A stretch of 39,159 bases of DNA from a virus, in IMG/VR virus record IMGVR_UViG_3300042356_000422, positions 1-39,159 of that record; one strand, written 5' to 3'. Positions within the stretch are counted from its first letter, which is position 1. Every line of letters begins with the position of its first letter. Shown one piece after another: positions 31,723-37,228 of the stretch. Under the pieces are notes generated by a model, which was given only the letters and a program-made list of their open reading frames with translations, searched no databases and had not been told where the DNA came from. The translations under genes and the position numbers were made by a program.

Positions 31723-31742
31723 GTTGTGTATTGCTACACAAC
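31723..31742 (-). promoter_or_regulatory. Perfect 8-bp hairpin with GCAA tetraloop in the mRNA leader
   Basis: GTTGTGTA-GCAA-TACACAAC on the minus strand, just after the transcription start and before the AAAGG of the 71-aa ORF. May protect the 5' end or bind a regulator. Confidence 0.7.
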
Positions 31743-31748
31743 AAAACT

Positions 31749-31777
31749 ATTATAGCACTATACAAGATGTTTGTCAA
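31749..31777 (-). promoter_or_regulatory. Perfect sigma70 promoter of the rpoZ unit
   Basis: TTGACA (31777-31772), 17-nt spacer, TATAAT (31754-31749). Lies directly after tRNA-Thr(TGT). Confidence 0.9.
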
Positions 31778-31793
31778 CATCTTTTGACTATAT

Positions 31794-31867
31794 TGGTGCC
31801 CCTACACAGAATCGAACTGCAAACTGCGGATTACAAAACCGCCGTTATACCATTTAACTATAAGGGC
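31794..31867 (-). tRNA. tRNA-Thr (TGT)
   Basis: Acceptor GCCCTTA/TAGGGGC, anticodon arm GCGGT-TTTGTAA-TCCGC (one T.T at the loop end), T-loop TTCGATT, encoded CCA. Confidence 0.88.
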
Positions 31868-31873
31868 AATGCT

Positions 31874-31949
31874 TGGTGGAGGATAACGGATTCGAACCGT
31901 TTGCTCCTGGTTGCAAACCAGGTGTGTTAGCCAAGTATACCAATCCCCC
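31874..31949 (-). tRNA. tRNA-Ala (TGC)
   Basis: Acceptor GGGGGAT/ATCCTCC, anticodon arm CCTGG-TTTGCAA-CCAGG, T-loop TTCGAAT, encoded CCA. Confidence 0.93.
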
Positions 31950-31955
31950 AATATT

Positions 31956-32246
31956 TCACTTACCTTCGTTGAGTTTATACTCTTGAAGTTTTTCTTTAAA
32001 TGCTTCTTCGGTTAGTCCGTGCCAACCGATGCACTTGCCGGTTGGCGAACGACCGCAACCGCAAGATCCGATTTTACTTTCATCTTCTTTTACTCGTACT
32101 TGCATAGTATCAATCCTGTTAAATTCTTCATCTTCTCGAACTGCATCTTGCACTTCTTGAGGACTCTTGCGAAAAATTGTATCCCATCTATTGTCAAACT
32201 CACGCTGGCTGACACTAAAGGGTCTTGCTTTAGATCCCTTGCTCAT
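31956..32246 (-). CDS. CDGSH-like Cys/His cluster protein, 96 aa
   Basis: Start at 32246 (MSKGSKARPFSVSQREFDNR), with CAGGAAG before the ATG. The C-terminal part has IGSCGCGRSPTGKCIGWHGL. This Cys-x-Cys...Cys-x-x-x-His spacing is close to the CDGSH iron-sulfur motif but has IGWH in place of DGSH. A metal or Fe-S site is likely; function unknown. Confidence 0.68.
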   Translation of the reverse strand: MSKGSKARPFSVSQREFDNRWDTIFRKSPQEVQDAVREDEEFNRIDTMQVRVKEDESKIGSCGCGRSPTGKCIGWHGLTEEAFKEKLQEYKLNEGK

Positions 32247-32247
32247 A

Positions 32248-32460
32248 TCAACTTCCTGAAGATACGGTCCCAGATGCATGGGTGGTAAAATTACCATTGC
32301 CCGGTTTGCGTGTTTCACGCTTGGGTTGAACAGCGGCACATAGCTCTGCATCAATCATGGCACGTTTCCACTCACCTCGCTTGTGAGGATCTAGAACTCT
32401 ACTCATTGCTAGACTTGCTTTAGTCAAAGATGACATCTTGTAATTTGGACCTGGTTTCAT
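32248..32460 (-). CDS. Small basic protein, 70 aa
   Basis: MKPGPNYKMSSLTKASLAMS, then RVLDPHKRGEWKRAMIDAEL. AAAGGA precedes the ATG. Its stop overlaps the spacing of the next start, so the two are co-translated. Basic, possibly RNA-binding. No family recognised. Confidence 0.62.
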   Translation of the reverse strand: MKPGPNYKMSSLTKASLAMSRVLDPHKRGEWKRAMIDAELCAAVQPKRETRKPGNGNFTTHASGTVSSGS

Positions 32461-32685
32461 TATGTTTCCTTTATTAAAATCTGGTTGCTCTGACGTCCCC
32501 CGGCGGTAATTATAGTACAGAAAGATATGACGCTATCATACCTCTCACTCGTACCTTCCACCCGCTTCCCGACAGGGACCGTTCTCGCATTGCTAGCGGC
32601 CTTTGGGTTTAAAGACTACCACCCGTAGTTGTCACACTACTTCTCATCGTGCGGGTCACACTATCCGAAGACACTCGGAACGTTC
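32461..32685 (-). other. Gene-free 225-nt spacer with repeated short motifs
   Basis: No ORF. On the minus strand AGTGTGAC occurs twice, 27 nt apart, and GATGAGAAGT lies between; the same 10-mer recurs at 35999-36008 in another spacer. A TATAAT-like -10 near 32505 without a clear -35 may help transcribe the 70-aa gene. Confidence 0.4.
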
Positions 32686-32773
32686 TGGCGGAGCATGTAG
32701 GAATCGAACCTACTCACCACTTGCGCAGTGACAGATTAGCAATCTGTTGCCTTAACCGGTCGGCCAATGCTCC
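32686..32773 (-). tRNA. tRNA-Ser (GCT)
   Basis: Class II cloverleaf: acceptor GGAGCAT/ATGCTCC, anticodon arm ACAGA-TTGCTAA-TCTGT, long variable arm, T-loop TTCGATT, G73, encoded CCA. Confidence 0.93.
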
Positions 32774-32774
32774 A

Positions 32775-32915
32775 TTATCTTGTTGCTTTACGTAGTAATT
32801 TATACCAGTAATATCTCACACCACGCCAAGTCGGCGTAAAATTCCAATTGACAGCAAACCCCACTTTGTTAGGAATATTTCGGTATGCCTGGTCTATAAT
32901 TTCTTTGGGTATCAT
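32775..32915 (-). CDS. Small basic protein, 46 aa
   Basis: MIPKEIIDQAYRNIPNKVGF, then AVNWNFTPTWRGVRYYWYKL. It ends one nucleotide before tRNA-Ser. AAGAAG precedes the ATG. Aromatic and basic. Placement between tRNA genes favours a real gene; no family recognised. Confidence 0.55.
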   Translation of the reverse strand: MIPKEIIDQAYRNIPNKVGFAVNWNFTPTWRGVRYYWYKLLRKATR

Positions 32916-32934
32916 ACAGTCTTCTTTCTACTAG

Positions 32935-33009
32935 TGGTACCTGGTCACGGTTTCGAACCGCGGACCCTCTCGGTGTAAACGAGACGCTCTACCCCTGAGC
33001 TAACCAGGC
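32935..33009 (-). tRNA. tRNA-Val (TAC)
   Basis: Acceptor GCCTGGT/ACCAGGT (G1.U72), anticodon arm TCTCG-TTTACAC-CGAGA, T-loop TTCGAAA, encoded CCA. Confidence 0.93.
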
Positions 33010-33019
33010 AAAATTCTTT

Positions 33020-33106
33020 ACCATATTGAAACACACTAACTACCACGGTATGTACTAAAGTTCAATGAACCGTTACAACCCTATCTTTAATATGTTTCAA
33101 TATGGT
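33020..33106 (-). repeat. tRNA-spacer hairpin 1 (14-bp perfect stem)
   Basis: Arms 33020-33033 and 33093-33106, ACCATATTGAAACA against its exact complement. The arm at 33093-33106 begins with the ACCA of tRNA-Leu. Internal ACGGT/ACCGT pairing. Confidence 0.75.
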
Positions 33107-33186
33107 GCGCAAGGAGAGACTCGAACTCTCAATCCTTTCGGCAATGGCTTCTAAGACCATCGTGTATACCATTCCACCACTTGCGC
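33103..33186 (-). tRNA. tRNA-Leu (TAG)
   Basis: Class II: acceptor GCGCAAG/CTTGCGC, anticodon arm ATGGT-CTTAGAA-GCCAT, variable arm, T-loop TTCGAGT, encoded CCA that also pairs in spacer hairpin 1. Confidence 0.93.
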
Positions 33187-33300
33187 AAAATCTTACTTTA
33201 AATTTTTAATGAACATTACTAATTGCTTAGTATGTAACTATTATATAGTCATTACGTTATCTTGTCAACAGTTATTTTAAAATATTTTTTGGTGCCGTCC

Positions 33301-33864
33301 TTAGGATTGAATTTCATTTGTTATTAGATCCTCAAGTTTTGGATTACCATTAAATCTAATGCATACTGTTATTCTAGGATTATTAAAATCTACATTCACA
33401 ATATTATGTGGGATTGAACTGTTTACTAATGTCCATTCATTCTTGCCTTCTAGTTCTGTAGCAAGACATACATCATCTTCTTTAAAATAATAAGCATCTG
33501 CTACTTTAGGAATAACATTTGATTTTGTATTATAAAAACACATCCTTGTCCCTTCAAACCCCACGAGAGGTAAGTTGAAGCTTGCATATCTCAATGTTGA
33601 TTTACCATCAGCATGAATGGCCTGGGAATACGTGTGTTTAAATATTGAAAAATATTCAATCGGTGGAAATTTTAGTTTACTAACTAGCAACGAACTAAGT
33701 TTTAATATTTCTAAATCTTTATAAAAATCTTTTTTAAAATACATCATATATAAAGGACTAGACAATTGTTCAAAAATTTTATATTTTGGTATGAATTCTT
33801 TCAAAAAATAGTTAGTCCAATATACATTATCTATTTCTGGAAAGTGTTTATAAAAGTTTTGCAT
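33301..33864 (-). CDS. 2OG-Fe(II)-oxygenase-like protein, 187 aa
   Basis: Iron site SQAIHADGKSTLRYASFNLP (HxD), distal NSSIPHNIVNVDFNNPRITV with Arg. This is a clear double-stranded beta-helix hydroxylase pattern. Directly preceded by an AATAAATA-N5-ATG signal. Substrate unknown. Confidence 0.68.
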   Translation of the reverse strand: MQNFYKHFPEIDNVYWTNYFLKEFIPKYKIFEQLSSPLYMMYFKKDFYKDLEILKLSSLLVSKLKFPPIEYFSIFKHTYSQAIHADGKSTLRYASFNLPLVGFEGTRMCFYNTKSNVIPKVADAYYFKEDDVCLATELEGKNEWTLVNSSIPHNIVNVDFNNPRITVCIRFNGNPKLEDLITNEIQS

Positions 33865-33869
33865 GTTGG

Positions 33870-33875
33870 TATTTA
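33870..33875 (-). promoter_or_regulatory. AATAAATA box, 5 nt before an oxygenase ATG
   Basis: TAAATA-CCAAC-ATG, no Shine-Dalgarno sequence. Lies between two tRNA genes. Confidence 0.6.
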
Positions 33876-33909
33876 TTAATTATGTAGAGTTCTAAGAGTC
33901 CAACTTAGT

Positions 33910-33984
33910 TGGTGCAACCTCTAGGAATCGAACTCCTATTCGCACTTTGGAAGAGAGCTGTATTCTCTATTATACAAAGGCGGC
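33910..33984 (-). tRNA. tRNA-Gly (TCC)-like, mosaic / possibly degenerate
   Basis: Anticodon loop CTTCCAA gives TCC, but the acceptor GCCGCCT/AGGTTGC and anticodon stems each have a mismatch. The T-arm only pairs in a shifted register (TAGGA/TCCTA). The last 26 nt nearly equal those of tRNA-Phe at 34591. CCA encoded. Confidence 0.65.
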
Positions 33985-33988
33985 AATG

Positions 33989-34552
33989 TTATGCAATAAT
34001 TGCTAAATTTTTATAACGTTTGAGACTTTTTTCTATCAGCGTCTGATGCCTTGCTGTATCAATAAATCCTCTAATATAGATAATCTTTCTGCCCGGATCA
34101 TCCTTGAGCATGTGTAGCCCTGCTGTGGTATTTAAAAGATAACAACAAGGCACAGATGGCAATTCTGCTAACTTAAACGTGCCTCCACTTTTAACATAAA
34201 GTACATCAGTGGACCCTTCTAGGACTAGACGATACCCTGCAGGTTCGTTATCTAAAATATTAGTGTATTCTCCTTCTTCAAATTTCATATTTGGATATAC
34301 ATCGTAATGAGGTGACACAGCTTGTCTTTGCTCTTTATAATATACATTTGTTACTTTGCTTATAGGCAACTGATCTAGTACAGATTTTAAAGTATCATCA
34401 ACTGTTTCAGTAATTCTAGAAGTATCCCAATACTGTTGATACTCTGCAGTTTTTATGTAGGTTAGGTTGTTGATGACGTTAATTGTAGACTGTATTTTTG
34501 ATGTATCAATCTTTGGAATTTCAATATCAATTGGAAGGAATAATATGTTCAT
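33989..34552 (-). CDS. 2OG-Fe(II)-oxygenase-like protein, 187 aa
   Basis: Start at 34552 (MNILFLPIDIEIPKIDTSKI), 4 nt after a TAAATA box. Iron site AVSPHYDVYPNMKF (HxD), distal TTAGLHMLKDDPGRKIIYIR. N-terminal ILFLPIDIEIPK and tail IEKSLKRYKNLAIIA closely follow the protein at 21569, so the two are paralogues. Confidence 0.68.
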   Translation of the reverse strand: MNILFLPIDIEIPKIDTSKIQSTINVINNLTYIKTAEYQQYWDTSRITETVDDTLKSVLDQLPISKVTNVYYKEQRQAVSPHYDVYPNMKFEEGEYTNILDNEPAGYRLVLEGSTDVLYVKSGGTFKLAELPSVPCCYLLNTTAGLHMLKDDPGRKIIYIRGFIDTARHQTLIEKSLKRYKNLAIIA

Positions 34553-34556
34553 ATAA

Positions 34557-34562
34557 TATTTA
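34557..34562 (-). promoter_or_regulatory. AATAAATA box, 4 nt before an oxygenase ATG
   Basis: TTTAATAAATA-TTAT-ATG, no Shine-Dalgarno sequence. Confidence 0.55.
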
Positions 34563-34590
34563 TTAAATTCCACCATTCTCGCATTTGTCT

Positions 34591-34666
34591 TGGTGCAACC
34601 TCCAGGAATCGAACCTGGTTCAACGGTTCTTCAAACCGCCGCTATGACCACATCAGCTAAAGTTGC
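34591..34666 (-). tRNA. tRNA-Phe (GAA)
   Basis: Acceptor GCAACTT/AGGTTGC, anticodon arm GCGGT-TTGAAGA-ACCGT, T-arm CCAGG-TTCGATT-CCTGG, encoded CCA. Confidence 0.93.
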
Positions 34667-34667
34667 A

Positions 34668-35072
34668 TTAATCCTTTATAGTAGTATCAACTACATCAAC
34701 ACTGACACTTTCGGAATAGTATCCATTGCTGGAACCATACCACCGAACAGTTACAAATCCCTTGCGTGTAGCAAACTTGTAAAATGTCCATGTGTAAGAC
34801 TCGTCTCCTGTAGCTTCACCTTCATAGTCAGAAACTTCTTCAGCTTCAACTAGTGGTGCTCCCACAAGGTCATCGAGGTCACCACATATGTCTTCTATGT
34901 AAACACTTTCGCAACAATCTTGGTGATGTTGGAATCTTACATAGTTTGTCTTGGACAGATACAGTGTCAATACTGAGTCGTCTGCTTCTGCCTTGTACAA
35001 TGATCGTCCTAGTAATTCTTCGAACTTACGAACAGATCCCTTTAATGTGTTTAATATTTTTACTTGTTCCAT
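34668..35072 (-). CDS. DUF7448-like acidic protein, 134 aa
   Basis: Start at 35072 (MEQVKILNTLKGSVRKFEEL). CESVYIEDICGDLDDLVGAP followed by EAEEVSDYEG resembles the phage/bacterial family DUF7448. Then a strand-rich end (WTFYKFATRKGFVTVRWYG). Function unknown. Ends 1 nt from tRNA-Phe. Confidence 0.68.
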   Translation of the reverse strand: MEQVKILNTLKGSVRKFEELLGRSLYKAEADDSVLTLYLSKTNYVRFQHHQDCCESVYIEDICGDLDDLVGAPLVEAEEVSDYEGEATGDESYTWTFYKFATRKGFVTVRWYGSSNGYYSESVSVDVVDTTIKD

Positions 35073-35088
35073 GATATTTCTACTTTGT

Positions 35089-35162
35089 TGGGTTGAACCG
35101 GGGAATCGAACCCTCTCTAACTGTTTCACAGACAGTTGTGCAGCCACTACACTAGGAACAAC
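35089..35162 (-). tRNA. tRNA-His (GTG), atypical acceptor
   Basis: Anticodon arm ACTGT-CTGTGAA-ACAGT, T-loop TTCGATT, encoded CCA, and C73 as expected to pair with G-1. Acceptor stem has two T.T mismatches and the T-stem is one base short, so it may be degenerate. Confidence 0.75.
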
Positions 35163-35168
35163 ATTGAT

Positions 35169-35336
35169 CTATGTTTTAATCTTCTCCAATGCATCTTTAC
35201 GCATTAGAAATTTTCTATCTTGAATGGTCTTGCTGACCAACAGGTACTCAATGCCGTCAATTACTTGTACAGCCTTGGGATCATTACAGACCACTCGCTC
35301 ATTGTTGAATCTATTTTTAAATGTAATTGTTTTCAT
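35169..35336 (-). CDS. Small basic protein, 55 aa
   Basis: MKTITFKNRFNNERVVCNDP, then KAVQVIDGIEYLLVSKTIQD and RKFLMRKDALEKIKT. AAATGCT precedes the ATG. Beta-strand pairs then a basic helix, like small phage regulators or adaptors. No family recognised. Sits between tRNA-Arg and tRNA-His. Confidence 0.62.
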   Translation of the reverse strand: MKTITFKNRFNNERVVCNDPKAVQVIDGIEYLLVSKTIQDRKFLMRKDALEKIKT

Positions 35337-35352
35337 AGCATTTTCCTTTATA

Positions 35353-35429
35353 TGGCCGGACCGGAGAGATTCGAACTCCCAACCTCAAGTTTCGAAGACT
35401 TGCTTTCTATCCAATTGAATTACGGTCCG
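35353..35429 (-). tRNA. tRNA-Arg (TCG)
   Basis: Acceptor CGGACCG/CGGTCCG, anticodon arm CAAGT-CTTCGAA-ACTTG, T-loop TTCGAAT, G73, encoded CCA. Confidence 0.93.
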
Positions 35430-35436
35430 ATAAATT

Positions 35437-35510
35437 TGGCAGAGGGTAAAGGAATCGAACCTTTAATAGCGGAATCAAAATCCGCGGTTATACCATTTAA
35501 CTAACCCCCA
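35437..35510 (-). tRNA. tRNA-Gln (TTG)
   Basis: Anticodon arm GCGGA-TTTTGAT-TCCGC, T-loop TTCGATT, G73, encoded CCA. The weak first acceptor pair (U1xU72) is in keeping with Gln tRNAs. Confidence 0.92.
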
Positions 35511-35518
35511 ACAGAAAC

Positions 35519-35594
35519 TGGTCTCCCTACTAGGATTCGAACCTAGACCACACGGCCCCAAACCGCGGATGCAACCAGATAACACTTTAGAGAG
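35519..35594 (-). tRNA. tRNA-Pro (TGG), copy 2
   Basis: Acceptor CTCTCTA/TAGGGAG, anticodon arm CGCGG-TTTGGGG-CCGTG, T-loop TTCGAAT, encoded CCA. A second Pro tRNA with the same anticodon but a different body. Confidence 0.9.
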
Positions 35595-35803
35595 ATAATT
35601 GAATTTGTAAGTAGTAGAGCCACTTTAATCTCTACCATTCACCCGATTGCACTGGTCCGGACGGGAGGTGGTACATCACTTGGAATACTTGACATAGGTG
35701 CTCCGCTGCTTTTACGGGACTCGAACCCGCCCTACTTTTGCACTAGGTTGACCTTCGAAGAATCTTCCTAGCGAGTCTTTCTCTTGCTGACACTTACAAA
35801 ACT
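35595..35803 (-). other. 209-nt spacer with an orphan tRNA T-arm
   Basis: No ORF. On the minus strand GCGGG-TTCGAGT-CCCGT forms a perfect T-arm near 35708-35730, but no matching 5' acceptor strand, CCA end or clean anticodon arm was found. A decayed tRNA or a tRNA-like domain is possible. Confidence 0.45.
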
Positions 35804-35878
35804 TGGTGGTAACGGCTGGATTCGAACCAGCACCTTGCTCCGTATGAAGGAGGTGCACGACCATTATGCTACGTTACC
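35804..35878 (-). tRNA. tRNA (CAT), elongator Met or Ile2
   Basis: Acceptor GGTAACG/CGTTACC is fully paired, so it is not an initiator. Anticodon loop TTCATAC gives CAT. T-arm GCTGG-TTCGAAT-CCAGC, encoded CCA. Elongator Met or lysidine-type Ile cannot be told apart from sequence. Confidence 0.88.
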
Positions 35879-35963
35879 ATATAAAAACACACTCAAGTCC
35901 GCGGCTCGGAAGGCACTATACCCGCGATGATCTATGATCAGGCCTAATGTGTTTTTATATGGT
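35876..35963 (-). repeat. tRNA-spacer hairpin 2 (16-bp perfect stem)
   Basis: Arms 35876-35891 and 35948-35963, ACCATATAAAAACACA against its exact complement. One arm takes in the first bases of tRNA(CAT); the other has an ACCA at the end of the neighbouring cryptic RNA. Confidence 0.8.
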
Positions 35964-36068
35964 GTCGCTACCCTCTAGCGGTCAGGCCTACTCTTGCGAC
36001 TTCTCATCCTCCGGTCACGACATTGTGTATGACTAGTACACCTGTTTCGATCACATCTTCTGATACTA
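35960..36068 (-). ncRNA. Cryptic CCA-ended RNA between hairpins 2 and 3
   Basis: A minus-strand segment between two spacer hairpins. It ends in ACCA at the place where tRNA ends sit in hairpins 1 and 3. GTCGTGA and TAGCGAC could pair as an acceptor-like stem (6 of 7), and CGCTA/TAGCG forms a terminal hairpin, but there is no T-loop consensus. Contains GATGAGAAGT, also found in the 32461-32685 spacer. Confidence 0.35.
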
Positions 36069-36153
36069 ACCATAGAAAAACACACTAGTCGGAAACGACT
36101 TAGAGACCTACTCGCCCACAGTCACGAAGGCTTCTAATGTGTTTGTCTATGGT
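36069..36153 (-). repeat. tRNA-spacer hairpin 3 (15 of 16 bp)
   Basis: Arms 36069-36084 and 36138-36153, ACCATAGAAAAACACA against TGTGTTTGTCTATGGT, one mismatch. The second arm begins with the ACCA end of tRNA-Lys(TTT). Internal AGTCG-GAAA-CGACT on the plus strand. Confidence 0.78.
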
Positions 36154-36225
36154 AGGAGCACCGGGACTCGAACCCGGAACTGGCAGATTAAAAGTCTGCT
36201 GTGATAACCATTTCACTATACTCCC
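36150..36225 (-). tRNA. tRNA-Lys (TTT)
   Basis: Anticodon arm GCAGA-CTTTTAA-TCTGC, acceptor GGGAGTA/TGCTCCT, T-arm CCGGG-TTCGAGT-CCCGG, encoded CCA. Confidence 0.94.
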
Positions 36226-36228
36226 ATA

Positions 36229-36303
36229 TGGTCCACGCTCTGAGAATCGAACTCAGTTAGTCCGGTTAAGAGCCGGGTACTTCGCCACTAAAGTTTAGCG
36301 TGG
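36229..36303 (-). tRNA. tRNA-Lys (CTT)
   Basis: Acceptor CCACGCT/AGCGTGG, anticodon loop CTCTTAA on a CCGG/CCGG stem, T-arm CTGAG-TTCGATT-CTCAG, encoded CCA. Confidence 0.9.
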
Positions 36304-36406
36304 ATGGATCGTAAATATTTTCTTTTACGTGCCATCCAGGACCATACGGGGGTCTAGGATGACACTAGAGTTTACCTCGTTTCATGTCATTCTCCATTTT
36401 AAAAAT

Positions 36407-36480
36407 TGGTTCCCAGAGCAAGAATCGAACTTGCGAAGACCGGTTATCAGCCGATTATTATACCATTTAATTATCCGGGA
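36407..36480 (-). tRNA. tRNA-Ile (GAT)
   Basis: Acceptor TCCCGGA/TCTGGGA, anticodon arm ATCGG-CTGATAA-CCGGT, T-loop TTCGATT, encoded CCA. Confidence 0.92.
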
Positions 36481-36484
36481 AAAT

Positions 36485-36574
36485 TGGCGGAAGTAGTAGG
36501 ATTCGAACCCACGGACCCTTTCGAGCCTTCAGTTTTCAAGACTGCTGCCTTAAGCCATGCTCAGCCATACTTCC
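36485..36574 (-). tRNA. tRNA-Ser (TGA)
   Basis: Class II: acceptor GGAAGTA, anticodon loop CTTGAAA, variable arm, T-loop TTCGAAT, G73, encoded CCA. Confidence 0.92.
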
Positions 36575-36642
36575 ATATTAGGTGCAGGGCTTCCACCTAC
36601 TCCCACATCGCTTTAAAGTCTGCGTGTCCAAGACTGGTTGAT

Positions 36643-36719
36643 TGGTACCCCTGGGCAGATTCGAACCGCCATCCAGCAGATTTTAAGTCTACCCGCACTA
36701 CCAATTAGCGTACAGGGGT
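36643..36719 (-). tRNA. tRNA with TAA anticodon but class I shape
   Basis: Acceptor ACCCCTG/CAGGGGT, anticodon arm GTAGA-CTTAAAA-TCTGC, T-arm GGCGG-TTCGAAT-CTGCC, encoded CCA. TAA reads the Leu codon UUA, yet the variable region is only about 5 nt, whereas bacterial tRNA-Leu is class II. The D-stem is CGC/GCG. True charging identity is uncertain. Confidence 0.75.
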
Positions 36720-36723
36720 ATAT

Positions 36724-36801
36724 TGGAATAGGGAGTGGGATTCGAACCCACGGGTTTACAGTTTTGCAGACTGTTGCATTGGGCCTCTCTGCCATCCCTA
36801 T
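36724..36801 (-). tRNA. tRNA-Cys (GCA)
   Basis: Anticodon arm ACAGT-CTGCAAA-ACTGT, acceptor ATAGGGA/TCCCTAT, U73 as expected for Cys, T-loop TTCGAAT, encoded CCA. Confidence 0.93.
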
Positions 36802-36807
36802 ATGGTG

Positions 36808-36899
36808 TGGTACCAGCGGAGGGAATCAAACCCTCTCAAGAACGCTAATCTGGCGCTAAAAGTCTTATAAGGACTCTCTGACTGTCAAGTCTCGCTGGC
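36808..36899 (-). tRNA. Class II tRNA-like gene with TAT anticodon
   Basis: Acceptor GCCAGCG/CGCTGGT, anticodon arm GAGTC-CTTATAA-GACTT, encoded CCA. Long variable arm, no GG in the D-loop, and T-loop TTTGATT (C56 lost). TAT would read Ile AUA, but Ile tRNAs are class I. Possibly degenerate or repurposed. Confidence 0.6.
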
Positions 36900-36902
36900 A
36901 TA

Positions 36903-36976
36903 TGGAGCGGGATAGGAGAATCGAACTCCTGACTAAACCTTGGCAAGGTTTCGTTTGACCATTAAACTAATCCCGC
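36903..36976 (-). tRNA. tRNA-Gly (GCC)
   Basis: Acceptor GCGGGAT/ATCCCGC, anticodon arm AAACC-TTGCCAA-GGTTT, T-loop TTCGATT, encoded CCA. Confidence 0.93.
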
Positions 36977-36983
36977 GGTATAT

Positions 36984-37058
36984 TGGTACACGATACGAGA
37001 ATCGAACTCGTCTTTCCGCCTTGAAAGGGCAGCGTCCTAACCGATAGACGAATCGTGC
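36984..37058 (-). tRNA. tRNA-Glu (TTC)
   Basis: Acceptor GCACGAT/ATCGTGT (G1.U72), anticodon arm CTGCC-CTTTCAA-GGCGG, T-loop TTCGATT, encoded CCA. Confidence 0.93.
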
Positions 37059-37066
37059 AAATTGTT

Positions 37067-37140
37067 TGGCGTACCTCCAGGGACTCGAACCCCGACGAAC
37101 AGTTTTGGAGACTGTGATGCTGCCATTACATTAGAGATAC
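37067..37140 (-). tRNA. tRNA-Trp (CCA)
   Basis: Acceptor GTATCTC/GAGGTAC, anticodon arm ACAGT-CTCCAAA-ACTGT, G73, encoded CCA. Confidence 0.92.
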
Positions 37141-37146
37141 ATTGTC

Positions 37147-37222
37147 TGGCTCCCCGAGTACGGATCGAACGTACGACATCTTCGTTAACAGCGAAGCGCA
37201 ACTACCTCTGTGCTATCGGGGA
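37147..37222 (-). tRNA. tRNA-Asn (GTT)
   Basis: Acceptor TCCCCGA/TCGGGGA, anticodon arm CTTCG-CTGTTAA-CGAAG, G73, encoded CCA. Confidence 0.93.
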
Positions 37223-37228
37223 ATAAAC

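Noticed and set aside
32461-36153. Hammerhead ribozymes in the spacers
   Set aside because: GATGAG and GAAA pieces occur but not in the required CUGANGA...GAAA order with matching stems.
36304-36406. Short minus-strand ORF between two tRNA genes
   Set aside because: The frame from the only plausible ATG ends after six codons (TAG); the continuing frame has no start.
34590-36859. Several plus-strand frames containing repeated P(G)xxRxxxP-like blocks
   Set aside because: They are antisense to tRNA T-arms; the shared motifs come from the conserved tRNA TTCGA sequence.
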